Shown here: one piece after another, positions 18,696 to 27,665 of the stretch
Layout: every line of letters starts with the position of its first letter
Numbering within the stretch: the stretch's first letter is position 1
Source of the DNA: Planctomycetota bacterium
GTDB taxonomy: Bacteria > Planctomycetota > UBA1135 > GCA-002686595
Reading direction: 5' to 3'
Assembly (NCBI GenBank): GCA_016795245.1
Contig: JAEUIA010000073.1
Coordinates: 1-64,000 of the forward strand
Length of the DNA stretch: 64,000 nucleotides
Translations under genes and position numbers: made by a program
The notes under the pieces: generated by a model
Database searches by the model: none
Seen by the model: only the letters and a program-made list of their open reading frames with translations
What the model was told of the DNA's origin: nothing

Positions 18696-20171
18696 CTAGA
18701 ACTCGCGATTCATGTCGCTGCCCTGCAGGATCCGCGGGCGGATGAAGAACAGCACGTTGGTCTGTTCCTTGCGCTTGTAGGTCGACTTGAACAGGTTCCC
18801 GAGCAGCGGGATGTCGCCGAGGATCGGCACCTTGCTGATCTGGTCGACGGAGCGCTCGCTGATCAATCCGCCCAGGATCACGGCCTGCCCGGGCTCCAGG
18901 TACACGACCGTGGTCGCCGCGCGGCGCGAGATGATCGGGTTCGAGATCGAGGCACCGCTCGATCCGGTCACGTTGAACACGACCGCTGAGCCGCTCTGCG
19001 CCGAGGCTTCGATGTCGATGTTGAGCGCGACCGTCTGCGTGCCGACGACGCGCGGCACGATGTACAGCTTGATCCCGACTTCTTCGTACACGACGCCGGC
19101 GGCGTACTTGCCGTCCGTGCTGATGCCGGTGACGTTCAGGTTCGGGATCTTGAGCGTGTTGACGATCGATGCGCGCCCGCCCTCGCGCACGGCGATCTTC
19201 GGGCGCGAGATGATCGAGACGTTTTCCGAGCTGGCCAGAGCCTGCAACACGGCGTTGAAAACGACACCGTCCTGCACACCGCCGAGCGTCAACAGCGAAT
19301 TGACCGCGCCCGCCGTGTTCGGCACCGAGTAATTGAACGAATTCACGAACGTGTGATCGGGAAATCCGAAGATCGGCGTCGAGGAGTCGACGGGCTTGAC
19401 ACCCAGATCGAGCGTATCGGTCGTCGTGACTTCGACGATCTTGGCTTCGATTTCGATCTGCGGCACGCCGGCCGCGAAGATGTCGATGAAGGCCTCGACT
19501 TCCGCCAGGAGTTCGGGACTCGTGGTGACGACCAGCCAATCGGCGATGTTCAGCGCGTTGCCGTCGTTCGGCACGTTGGCGCGCAGATCCGAGAACAGTT
19601 CCTGATCCCACTTCTCCTCGAGATCGATGCGCACGGTGTCGGGGCGTTGAGGCCCGGACTCGGGATCGTAGAGCGGGAATCGGCCGTAGGTTTCGAGCAG
19701 CTTCTTGAGCCTCAGCCCCAGTCCGACCCGCAGCGGGTAGGGCTTCGTGATCAACCCCAGTTCGGAGTAGACCATGATGCGCTTGCCGAAACGCAAGTAG
19801 GGATTCTCGGGCTGCGCGACGACCGTGGCCGGCTCGTCCACCGTCATGTCGGTCGCGCGCCGATCCAGTCGGTCCTCGACGCGTTTCGCGGCGGCCTCGA
19901 AGTCCTCGTCCAGGACGCCGGGCCTCGGATCTATGAACTCCGGGTCGCCGGTCATGCCCTCGCCTGGCTGCAGTGCCCCGCGACGGATGAGGTCGCGGAA
20001 CGAGTCGAGTGTGACCGCTTCGCGCTTGGGTTCCGAAACGGACTCCGCCGGAGCGCCCTCCTGCGTGCCGCGGCACGCCAGCGGGAGCGCCGTGAGCAGG
20101 CAGGCGCAGAGGACAGCGCCGAACGACTGGCCGCGCCGAGTGGCCCGCGCGTGGGCGGAACGGCGCGACAT
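18696..20171 (-). CDS. Type II secretion-like secretin lipoprotein (GspD family)
   Basis: A 491-residue outer-membrane secretin forming the exit channel of a type II secretion or related system. The signal peptide ends in a lipobox, LPLAC, with Cys33 the likely lipidated residue. An N-domain follows (about 170-240). The C-terminal secretin core holds ISRPKIAVREGGRASI, the SAQSGSAVVFNVTG region and the signature VYLEPGQAVILGGLISE plus VPILGDIPLLGNLF. It is shorter than classical GspD (600-700 residues) because fewer N-domains are present. The ATG at 20171 lies 2 bp from the stop of the small secreted protein gene, so they are coupled. Confidence 0.87.
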   Translation of the reverse strand: MSRRSAHARATRRGQSFGAVLCACLLTALPLACRGTQEGAPAESVSEPKREAVTLDSFRDLIRRGALQPGEGMTGDPEFIDPRPGVLDEDFEAAAKRVEDRLDRRATDMTVDEPATVVAQPENPYLRFGKRIMVYSELGLITKPYPLRVGLGLRLKKLLETYGRFPLYDPESGPQRPDTVRIDLEEKWDQELFSDLRANVPNDGNALNIADWLVVTTSPELLAEVEAFIDIFAAGVPQIEIEAKIVEVTTTDTLDLGVKPVDSSTPIFGFPDHTFVNSFNYSVPNTAGAVNSLLTLGGVQDGVVFNAVLQALASSENVSIISRPKIAVREGGRASIVNTLKIPNLNVTGISTDGKYAAGVVYEEVGIKLYIVPRVVGTQTVALNIDIEASAQSGSAVVFNVTGSSGASISNPIISRRAATTVVYLEPGQAVILGGLISERSVDQISKVPILGDIPLLGNLFKSTYKRKEQTNVLFFIRPRILQGSDMNREF

Positions 20172-20173
20172 CT

Positions 20174-20635
20174 TCAGAGTTGAGCTTTCACCAGATCGGT
20201 GATGTCGGGGATCGTGCGGCCGTCCTTGTGGCTGATCGTCTTCCACACCGAGCAATAGCCGTTGGCCGTCCGCACCGCCTCAGCCTTTTCGCGCACGCGG
20301 TCGACTGCGCGCTGGCGCAGGTTGATCCCCTCGGACGAATTGGGATCGATCTTGTCGGAGGCGATCTTCTTCATCTCGGGCGTGGCCTTCAGCAGCGCAT
20401 CGTAGTCGAGCTTGGCGGGCTTGCTCAACATGCGCGCGTCGTCCAGGCCGCAGATGTTGTCCGCGCGATCGCAGATCCAGGTCTGCTGCATGTCGCAGTC
20501 GCCGCCTCCTTCCTGAAGCCATACGACAGAGTTGGCGCCCCGGAAGGAGGAGCGAGGCGTGGAAGCGTCAGCGAGTGCGGTGATGCCGACCGTGAGGGCA
20601 GACACCAAGGCCATCGAACGAAGGCAAGTGTTCAT
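20174..20635 (-). CDS. Small secreted protein upstream of the secretin
   Basis: A 153-residue protein that I do not recognise. The signal peptide MNTCLRSMALVSALTVGITALADAS suggests a periplasmic location. The mature part has four cysteines in the first ~45 residues (CDMQQTWICDRADNICGL), probably disulfide-bonded, and one near the C-terminus. Its stop is 2 bp from the secretin start, so the two are translationally linked. It may be a pilotin-like or system-specific component. A longer ORF starting at 20866 would bury the signal peptide, so I prefer the ATG at 20635. Confidence 0.7.
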   Translation of the reverse strand: MNTCLRSMALVSALTVGITALADASTPRSSFRGANSVVWLQEGGGDCDMQQTWICDRADNICGLDDARMLSKPAKLDYDALLKATPEMKKIASDKIDPNSSEGINLRQRAVDRVREKAEAVRTANGYCSVWKTISHKDGRTIPDITDLVKAQL

Positions 20636-20991
20636 GGCAGCGCGGAACCTGGGTTGAAGAGCCGGATGAGAGTGGAAGTGGATCGCGGTCGCCTGCCCGT
20701 GCACGCGATCAAGAAATCCGACTCGAGTTGATGCACAGGGCGCAGGCCCTGCCATCGGTCCGCGGTACGGCGGACGAGGCTCGGTCGATCGCGCGGGAGC
20801 AGGATCGGGATCCGTGACGGTTCTACCAAAGGACATTCGACGAGGGGTCGTGTTCCTGGTTTTCACGCATTCCGCACGAAGCGCAGCGGCACGCTCCCCC
20901 CCGTCCCCTTTTCGGCAGGGTGCTCCAGGAACTGAACAGGGCCCTGATCCCTTGGATCAGAGCCCCGTAAGTCTGCCGCTGTGTCCCGATT
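20636..20991. other. Intergenic region between pnp 3' end and the secretin operon
   Basis: This 356-bp region is upstream of the secretin operon and downstream of pnp, both on the minus strand. Apart from the hairpin at 20939-20966 I see no gene or recognisable site. It presumably holds the promoter of the secretin operon. Confidence 0.5.
20939..20966 (-). terminator. Hairpin downstream of pnp
   Basis: The inverted repeat CTGATCC-ctt-GGATCAG, with flanking GGGC/GCCC pairing, lies 26 bp beyond the pnp stop. On the minus strand it is followed by tgttcagtt, a weak U-tract. It is a probable terminator or mRNA 3'-end stabiliser. Confidence 0.45.
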
Positions 20992-23097
20992 TCAGGTCGC
21001 GGCGGTCGCGGCCTTGGCCGAGAGCTTGATCTTGCCGCGATCGTCGACGTTGATGATCACGACGTCGATCACTTCACCCATCTGGACCACATCGGTGACC
21101 TTGTCGACGTAGCCGTCGGCCAGTTCGCTGATGTGACACAGGCCTTCCACGCCGGGCAGGATCTCGATGAAGGCGCCGAAGTCGCGGATGCTCTTCACGG
21201 TGCCCTGGTAGCGCGTGCCGATCTTGGGCGTCTCGGTCATCGCCATGATCGCGCGCGCGCAGTCCTTGACGAGCCTGGAGTCGGTGCCGAAGACCTTGAT
21301 GTTGCCGAGGTCGTCGACCACCGAGATCTTGACCTTGAACTGCTCCTGCATGCCCTTGATGTTCTTGCCACCCGGGCCGATCAGGAAACCGATCTTGTCC
21401 GCGGGGATCTGCAGCGCTTCCATGCGCGGGGCGTACTCGGAGATGTCGCTCGAAGGGCGACCGACCGTGTCCAGCATCTTCCGCAAGATGAACTTGCGGC
21501 CGCGCTTGGCCTGTTCGAGGGCGCGCGCGAGCAGTTCGCGCGACACGCTCTTGACCTTGATGTCCATCTGCAGAGCCGTGATGCCGAGGCCCGATCCGGC
21601 GACCTTGAAGTCCATGTCGCCGTGGTGGTCTTCGGAACCCAGGATGTCGGAGAGGATCACGTCGCGCTTGCCGTCGGTGACTAGGCCCATCGCGATGCCC
21701 GCGACCGGCTGCGTCAGGGGCACGCCGGCGAGCATCATCGAGAGGCAGCCGCCGCACACGCTCGCCATCGAGGAACTGCCGTTCGACTCGGTGATGTCGG
21801 ACACGATGCGGATCGTGTACGGGAAGCGATCCTTGGCCGGCAGCACGACGTCGAGTGCGCGCTCGGCCAGCATGCCGTGACCGATCTCGCGACGGCCCGG
21901 ACCCATGATGCGGCGGGTCTCGCCGACGCTGTACGGCGGGAAGTTGTAGTGCAGGTAGAACGACTTTTTGTACTCGTCGTCGATGCCGTCGATGATCTGC
22001 TCGTCGTCGGGCGTGCCGAGCGTGACGGAGACGAGAGCCTGCGTTTCGCCGCGCGTGAACAACACCGAGCCGTGCTGGCGCGGGATGAAGTTCGGCACGA
22101 TCGTGATCTCGCGGATGTCTTCGGCCCCGCGACCGTCGAGACGCTTGCCCGAGAGGATCATCTCGCGCTCGCGCGCCGTGATCAGTTCGCTGAACTCGGC
22201 CTTGACGGCCTTCGTGCGCGCAGCCTTCTGCACGGGGTCGGTGATGCCGGAAGTGAGGCTCTCGACGACCTGCTTCTTGATCGCGTCGATCGCTTCCTGA
22301 CGCTCGTGCTTGCCGGGCGTGAAGATGACGGCGTCCAGAGCGGCCGCGTGCTTGTTGACGGCCGTGACGATTTCCTCGTCCTTGGCGGGCGCTTCCCACG
22401 CCATGCGCGGCTTGCCGGCTTTCGCAGCCAGTTCGTCGATCAGCGCGACGATCTGGTTGATCGTCTTCTGCGCCAGTTCGAGCGCGTCGATCATCTCCTC
22501 TTCGGAGAACTCCTTGGCGCCGGCTTCGACCATCGCGATGCCCTGCGTGTGGCCCGCGACGACGAGATCCAGTCGCGATTCGGTGCGACGGCGGTCGTCT
22601 TGCGGGAACACGACCAGCCGATCGTCGAGGTGCCCGATGCGCACGGCCCCGAGCGTCGTCTCGAACGGGACGCCCGAGATGCGCACGGCGGCGAAGGCCG
22701 CGATCATCGCGGTGACATCGGCGTTGGTGACGCCGTCGTACGCGAGTGCGTGCGACATCACCTGCACTTCATTCTTGTAGCCCTCGGGGAACATCGGCCG
22801 GATCGCGCGGTCGATGAGGCGCATGGTGAGGATTTCCTTGGTCGTCGGACGCCCTTCGCGCTTGAAGAAGCCGCCGGGGATCTTGCCCGCGGCCTCGGTC
22901 TTCTCGCGGTAGTCGACCGTGAGCGGGAAGAAGTCCTGGTCTTCGCGGGCCGAGCCCACGGAGATGGCGGCGAAGGTCATCGTGCCGCCGAGGGTGGCGA
23001 TGACGGCGCCGTGCGCCTGACGTGCGACCTGGCCGGTCTCGAGGGCCAGGGTGAGTCCGCCGATCTCGGCTTCGACTCGAACGTGTTTGCTGTTCAT
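20992..23097 (-). CDS. pnp: Polyribonucleotide nucleotidyltransferase (PNPase)
   Basis: Phosphorolytic 3'-5' exoribonuclease of RNA turnover. It has 701 residues, the standard length, with two RNase PH domains and an all-helical linker. The KH domain has the loop GPGGKNIKGM. The C-terminal S1 domain (GTRYQGTVKSIRDFGAFIE) ends close to the stop without the usual acidic tail. The second RNase PH core has the phosphate-binding ESNGSSSMASVCGG region. The ATG at 23097 fits the family start, and the longer ORF upstream is leader. It follows rpsO, with the rpsO terminator between them, matching the common rpsO-pnp order. Confidence 0.97.
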   Translation of the reverse strand: MNSKHVRVEAEIGGLTLALETGQVARQAHGAVIATLGGTMTFAAISVGSAREDQDFFPLTVDYREKTEAAGKIPGGFFKREGRPTTKEILTMRLIDRAIRPMFPEGYKNEVQVMSHALAYDGVTNADVTAMIAAFAAVRISGVPFETTLGAVRIGHLDDRLVVFPQDDRRRTESRLDLVVAGHTQGIAMVEAGAKEFSEEEMIDALELAQKTINQIVALIDELAAKAGKPRMAWEAPAKDEEIVTAVNKHAAALDAVIFTPGKHERQEAIDAIKKQVVESLTSGITDPVQKAARTKAVKAEFSELITAREREMILSGKRLDGRGAEDIREITIVPNFIPRQHGSVLFTRGETQALVSVTLGTPDDEQIIDGIDDEYKKSFYLHYNFPPYSVGETRRIMGPGRREIGHGMLAERALDVVLPAKDRFPYTIRIVSDITESNGSSSMASVCGGCLSMMLAGVPLTQPVAGIAMGLVTDGKRDVILSDILGSEDHHGDMDFKVAGSGLGITALQMDIKVKSVSRELLARALEQAKRGRKFILRKMLDTVGRPSSDISEYAPRMEALQIPADKIGFLIGPGGKNIKGMQEQFKVKISVVDDLGNIKVFGTDSRLVKDCARAIMAMTETPKIGTRYQGTVKSIRDFGAFIEILPGVEGLCHISELADGYVDKVTDVVQMGEVIDVVIINVDDRGKIKLSAKAATAAT

Positions 23098-23191
23098 GGG
23101 ATGTCGTTGCTTTCTTCTGTCTTTGCTTTGCGTTGCTTGGGATTTGTGTACGTGGGTGCCCGCCCAGGTCCGTCCGGCCGCGAGGGAGCGG

Positions 23192-23240
23192 GAAAACAAG
23201 CGCGCCCGCCTGACCACCGGGGTCCGGGCGGGCGAGCGCT
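23192..23240 (-). terminator. Intrinsic terminator of rpsO
   Basis: On the minus strand a strong stem (GCGC plus CGCCCGCC pairing with GGCGGGCG plus GCGC) is followed by TTGTTTTCCC. It lies about 37 bp beyond the rpsO stop and upstream of pnp. Some read-through into pnp would fit the rpsO-pnp arrangement seen in other bacteria. Confidence 0.75.
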
Positions 23241-23276
23241 GGCGTCAGGGCGAGGGCGTCGGCATCGGGCAGCCGA

Positions 23277-23546
23277 TCAGCGGCGGAGGCCGAGTCGTTC
23301 GATCAGGGTCTTGTAGCGGTCCGGCGCGGTCTTGCGCAGGTACTTCAACAGCTTGGCGCGTGCGCCGACCATGACGAGCAGACCGCGTCGGGACGTGTAG
23401 TCCTTCTTGTGCGACTTGAGGTGCTCGGTCAGGTTCTTGATGTTTTCGGTGAGCAGCGCGACCTGGACTTCCGGTGAACCGGTGTCGCCCTTTTTGGTCG
23501 CGAACTGCGTCGTGAGTTCAAGCTTGCGTTGTGCGGGAACGGCCAT
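23277..23546 (-). CDS. rpsO: 30S ribosomal protein S15
   Basis: An 89-residue primary binding protein of the 16S rRNA central domain. Family sequence is present throughout: [20 protein letters not shown], then [16 protein letters not shown] and [19 protein letters not shown]. The ATG at 23546 is preceded by AAGGAG at 5-nt spacing. The longer ORF upstream is non-coding leader. Confidence 0.98.
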   Translation of the reverse strand: MAVPAQRKLELTTQFATKKGDTGSPEVQVALLTENIKNLTEHLKSHKKDYTSRRGLLVMVGARAKLLKYLRKTAPDRYKTLIERLGLRR

Positions 23547-23778
23547 GGAATCTCCTTGAGCATGGCGGACGATCTGGACTTGCCGCAGTCCAAGGGCAAG
23601 GAACCCCGAGACTGGGTGTGCCCCGCCTCTTGCGAGCCGGAGCGTTGCACTCGGAGCACAGGCTCCGGGCGCGAAACTGGGGCAAGAGTCTAGCGACCGG
23701 CGCGCGCCCTGCCAGTGCAAACTCCGCCCTCCGGGCACGCGCGGGCTTCGCCCCCGCCGGCGCGGCCCCTGACCCCGG

Positions 23779-24369
23779 TCAGCTGCCGGAAGGGCGGCGG
23801 GAATCGCGCAGCGGGAGCTTCTGGAGCATCTCGGCGGCCAGGATGTCGCAGGCGCGCTGAACGCGTTGCGTCTGGGTCGGCAGACTCTCGATCGCCTGGC
23901 CGAACTCGAAGCGCTGGTTGACGCTGCCCGTCCACAGGTTGGCACCGCTCGCGGCGTCGTCGATCTTCACGTTCATCGCGATCGTGAGGACGTTGTGCGT
24001 GTCCCACAGCGAAGCGTCCCAGCTCTCGACCTGGATCGTGCAGACCGCGTGCTCCTGCGAAGCGCCCGGCGTGTAGCTCGCTTCCGTCACGTTGCGATCG
24101 ACGTACTCCAACGCGAGCGGGCTGTAGCGTCGCTCGACGAGACCTTGCTGAATCGCAGCGCGCAGCACGTTCGACGGGATGCGCTTGTCGCCGTTCGTGA
24201 CGACGGGCAGCACGGCGATGTCGATCGGCGAGCGCTCCATGATCTTGGTCGCGTTGGTGCCGCGGATGCCGATCCCGACCGGTGTCGGCGTGGTGTGGCA
24301 CGCGCCGAGCGCGAAGACAGAGACGATGGACAGGAACGAAATGGCGAGCGCAGAACGGAACGAAATCAC
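23779..24369 (-). CDS. Putative outer-membrane lipoprotein (GNA1162/LpoB-like)
   Basis: A 196-residue lipoprotein. The signal peptide ends in ALGAC, with Cys24 as lipidation site. The mature region has an alternating alpha/beta pattern ([31 protein letters not shown] and later a strand-rich segment). This resembles the fold of the GNA1162/DUF799 and LpoB/CsgG-like small lipoproteins. That assignment is by pattern only. It stands between rpsO and the large Ig-like lipoprotein on the same strand. Confidence 0.7.
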   Translation of the reverse strand: MISFRSALAISFLSIVSVFALGACHTTPTPVGIGIRGTNATKIMERSPIDIAVLPVVTNGDKRIPSNVLRAAIQQGLVERRYSPLALEYVDRNVTEASYTPGASQEHAVCTIQVESWDASLWDTHNVLTIAMNVKIDDAASGANLWTGSVNQRFEFGQAIESLPTQTQRVQRACDILAAEMLQKLPLRDSRRPSGS

Positions 24370-24508
24370 GTGGTTACCCTCAGTGGCTGTGGTGGCGCGA
24401 GAGTCCGGCCGCGAGCGCGCAAGGGACGGACGGGACGACGAATCCGCCGCATTCCCGGGCGCCGATCAGCCTGGACAGCCTGAGCGATACCACGCTCGCA
24501 GGCCGCGA

Positions 24509-27500
24509 TCAAGGCGGCGTTGCGCTCGCGCTCGCGGCGTGAGCGAAGCGGTCGAACTCGCGCTCGACGTCGCTCCACAGAAAGCTCGCCGCGTTGAACC
24601 CGGCCCAGGAGAAGCTCGAGACGCGGAACGAGAGCGATCCGGCCGCGACGGGCAGCGTGGAGCCGGGACCGATCCGCGGCAGGTGAACGGTGGCCAGGGG
24701 ACCTGCGGCGTCGGGCTGATCGAGCTTCCACACCGTCCAGGCGAGGCCCGCCGCGTCGTTGAACACCACGCGGTGCAGCCCGGGTTGTCCGGCGGCGTCG
24801 AGCAGGACGTCGGTGAAGCGGAAATCGACGGCCGCCCCGCCGACGTTTACCACGAAGGGAGTCGCGTCCGGCGCCGGCCGGGCCGGCGGGGTCAGGGTGC
24901 CCGAGGCCACGCTGAGGCGCGGCCGCACGCCCGCGCGATTGCCGGCGGCGTCGGTGACTTCGGCGCGGATCAGGAGGTCCGCGTCGATCGTCCCCTGGGT
25001 CACGAAGCGGCCGAGCTTGTCCGTTCCCACGTCCATGACCCCGTCGCACGACCCGGGGTACGCCGCGCGCACCGCGTAGGTGTCGGGCGGCAGCGAATCG
25101 TTGAAACCGATGCCGCGCCCGACCGTCACCGCGCGGCCCAGACCCGGAGCGGTCGCCTCGACCCGGACGCGCGGCGCGCCGGAGAGCGTCGAGTAGTTGA
25201 CGGTCGAGAGCACGAGCGGCGGGACGTCGATCGGGCGCTCTTCGGGATCGAGCGTTCCGGAGTCCAGCGAAGTTCCGGTCGCGAGCGCGAGGGTCTGCGT
25301 CGCGCCGGGCTCGACCGGCGGAACCGGCAATTGCAACTGGAAGCCCTTCAAGTAGGTGAGCGCCGAATACAGGAACGGGCTCGGCGGGTCGAGGACGACG
25401 ACCGTGCTCACCGCTCCGATCTGGCGCGCGGCGATCGTGGCCGGACCATAGGCGCATCCCAGTGTCTGATTGGCCGTGTTCAACGTGCATGCCCCGGTCA
25501 AGAGCAGGGTCTCACCCGGCGAGGCGAAACGCGTGTCGGCCACACCTTTCGTGTAGGCGCTGAAATTGAGGTCGCTCGTGTTGACGCTGCCCGACAAGGT
25601 CGCGCCGCCCAGTGCCGTAGGGTTGAGCGGGATGCTGACGTGATCCGTGGGCACACCATCGAAAGTGAAGAGGTCGAAGCCCTGCGAACGCGCGTCGACG
25701 GTCACGATGGTGTCGCCGAAGAGTCCCGCCGGCAGCGTGACCCGGCCGTTGCTCAAGGTCGCCCCGCTCGCGACGAATGAGACCGAGCCGGCGGCGTTTT
25801 CGTGGACGTGCACCGTCGCGCCGACGATCGGGCTCAGCGTGCGCGCATTCACGACTTCGACCGTGACGTCCGTGAACAGTCCGCCGGCGCCGTTCGAGGC
25901 CGCTCCGACCTGTGTGAATTGCCCGCTGATCGGACCGAAAGCATTCAACGCGCGATCGTAGGCGGTGAAGCTGTAATTCAGCGGCAACTGCGCCGGCGTC
26001 AGCACGCCGATCTTGACCGGTGCCGCGATGAACAATCCCGACGAGTGCGAGCCCGCGACCGAGGCCGGCTCCCCCATCGTGATCTCGTTGTCGCCCAGCG
26101 GCGTGGTGACGGACACGGCGCGCAAGGTCTCGCTCGCTCGGCCGACGAGCACGACGCCGCGTTGATCGGAGCGAAACGTGGCCACCGTCGTGCCGCTCGT
26201 CGACAAACCCAGGATCGCGGGCGGAAGTGTGTCTTGAATCGGGCTCTGCACACCGCTGCGCGTCGTGTCGACGTCGAGCAACTTGATCGGCGAGCTGTTG
26301 ATTCCGCGCTTCAAGTAGAACGCGAAGGTGACGTTCGCATCGGTGAAACGCATCGCGAGCGGCGAACTCGTGCGCACGAGATCGATCTCGGCCGCCGTCA
26401 GCGTGAACGAAGTGAACGGCGCGACGAGCGGCACCTCGCGCAGGAGCGCGATCGTGCGCAAATTCTCGACCGGCACCGGCGGGACCGGCTGCGGTTCCTT
26501 GCCGAACAAGTAGAGGCCCAGGCGGTCCCCGTCCTGTGCGCCGTTGAAATCGACGCGCACGGCGAGATTCGCCGGGCCCACGACTTGATTGAGTCCGATC
26601 GCATCCGTCGGAAACGAAGTGATCGCGGCACCGACGGGCGCATTGAAGGCCTGTGTGCGGTACGAAATGCGCTTGTTCGCGAGCGTGTTGCCGGCTGTGT
26701 CCTTGATGACGTTGCCCGAAGGCGAGAGTTCGAGCGCGACATCCGCGTTGGTGCCCAGCGACACGGGCGTGCTCGACGAGTCCACGCTGCGCCAGCGGTA
26801 CACGCGCGTGTCGGTCACGAGGCCCGAGACGTTCACGGGCGCGGGCACGGGATCGTTCGGCGGCGCGACTCCGCCGACCGTGACCACCCAGGTCGGATCG
26901 TTGATCGTGGCCGCGTCCATCGGGCGACTGAACACCACGTCGATCTCGCCGGTCGTGCTCTTGTTCGTGGCCAGATCTTCGGGCCAGGTCGCGATCACGA
27001 CGGGCAGCGCGGGCGCGGTCGCCGCGGTCGAGAACGATGCGATCACGCGATTGGCGGGCTGGACCACGGCCTGACCCGTGCGATCGGCGAGCGTCACGTT
27101 CGCGCGGTAGAGGATCGTGTACTCGGTGCCGAGTTGCAGATCCGTGAGCGGGAACATCACGATCATATGGCCGTCGCCGACGAGCGCCGTCGCCTGCAGC
27201 GGCACGGCGCCGAGTCCGCCCGCGTCGAGTTCGAACGCGAAGGACAGGTTCGTCGAAGCCATCGACTCGCTGAAGATCAGGACGATCGGCGTCTTGGGAT
27301 CAGCCGTGTTGCCGCTGGGGTAGGACTTCACGAGCGTCGGCACGGCGGCGAGCAGCACCTCGCCGTCGACCGGGACCGACGCCGCCTGGCTGCCGATGCC
27401 GCCTCCGATCGATCCGGGCGCGCAGCTGCCGCCGAACACGCAAGCCGGGTTGTCGCAACCGGCGAGCAGCAGGCTGGAGACGAGGGCCGCGATGGAGAGG

Positions 27501-27532
27501 AGCAGTCTGGCGGTCGAAAGGGCACGGATCAT
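24509..27532 (-). CDS. Large surface lipoprotein with bacterial Ig-like domains
   Basis: A 1007-residue lipoprotein. The signal peptide ends in LLAGC, with Cys26 as lipidation site, followed by a cysteine- and glycine-rich linker. SbsA-type Ig-like (Big_5) domains follow, with the hallmark segments TPIVLIFSESM and, about 110 residues on, GEIDVVFSRPMDA, and more beta repeats behind. A carboxypeptidase-regulatory-like segment (LSPIVGATVHVHENAAG) lies near 620. No catalytic motif is visible. It is likely an exposed or periplasmic structural protein. The ATG at 27532 is chosen for the lipoprotein signal. It is divergent from the TPR lipoprotein gene. Confidence 0.8.
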   Translation of the reverse strand: MIRALSTARLLLSIAALVSSLLLAGCDNPACVFGGSCAPGSIGGGIGSQAASVPVDGEVLLAAVPTLVKSYPSGNTADPKTPIVLIFSESMASTNLSFAFELDAGGLGAVPLQATALVGDGHMIVMFPLTDLQLGTEYTILYRANVTLADRTGQAVVQPANRVIASFSTAATAPALPVVIATWPEDLATNKSTTGEIDVVFSRPMDAATINDPTWVVTVGGVAPPNDPVPAPVNVSGLVTDTRVYRWRSVDSSSTPVSLGTNADVALELSPSGNVIKDTAGNTLANKRISYRTQAFNAPVGAAITSFPTDAIGLNQVVGPANLAVRVDFNGAQDGDRLGLYLFGKEPQPVPPVPVENLRTIALLREVPLVAPFTSFTLTAAEIDLVRTSSPLAMRFTDANVTFAFYLKRGINSSPIKLLDVDTTRSGVQSPIQDTLPPAILGLSTSGTTVATFRSDQRGVVLVGRASETLRAVSVTTPLGDNEITMGEPASVAGSHSSGLFIAAPVKIGVLTPAQLPLNYSFTAYDRALNAFGPISGQFTQVGAASNGAGGLFTDVTVEVVNARTLSPIVGATVHVHENAAGSVSFVASGATLSNGRVTLPAGLFGDTIVTVDARSQGFDLFTFDGVPTDHVSIPLNPTALGGATLSGSVNTSDLNFSAYTKGVADTRFASPGETLLLTGACTLNTANQTLGCAYGPATIAARQIGAVSTVVVLDPPSPFLYSALTYLKGFQLQLPVPPVEPGATQTLALATGTSLDSGTLDPEERPIDVPPLVLSTVNYSTLSGAPRVRVEATAPGLGRAVTVGRGIGFNDSLPPDTYAVRAAYPGSCDGVMDVGTDKLGRFVTQGTIDADLLIRAEVTDAAGNRAGVRPRLSVASGTLTPPARPAPDATPFVVNVGGAAVDFRFTDVLLDAAGQPGLHRVVFNDAAGLAWTVWKLDQPDAAGPLATVHLPRIGPGSTLPVAAGSLSFRVSSFSWAGFNAASFLWSDVEREFDRFAHAASASATPP

Positions 27533-27665
27533 GGGGAGGGTACTCTCGCGCCCCTGGGCGCTTCCTTCAACGACGGGGCGGCGGAGATCGTCCCCGCACA
27601 CGATTCGGCGCACCAGATCGGGTGCGAAGTGAACCCGGGTGAGGGTGGAGGGACTAGGCAGTACC

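Noticed and set aside
20635..20866. Extension of the small secreted protein to an upstream start
   Set aside because: The extension would hide an otherwise clear signal peptide and has no family-like sequence.
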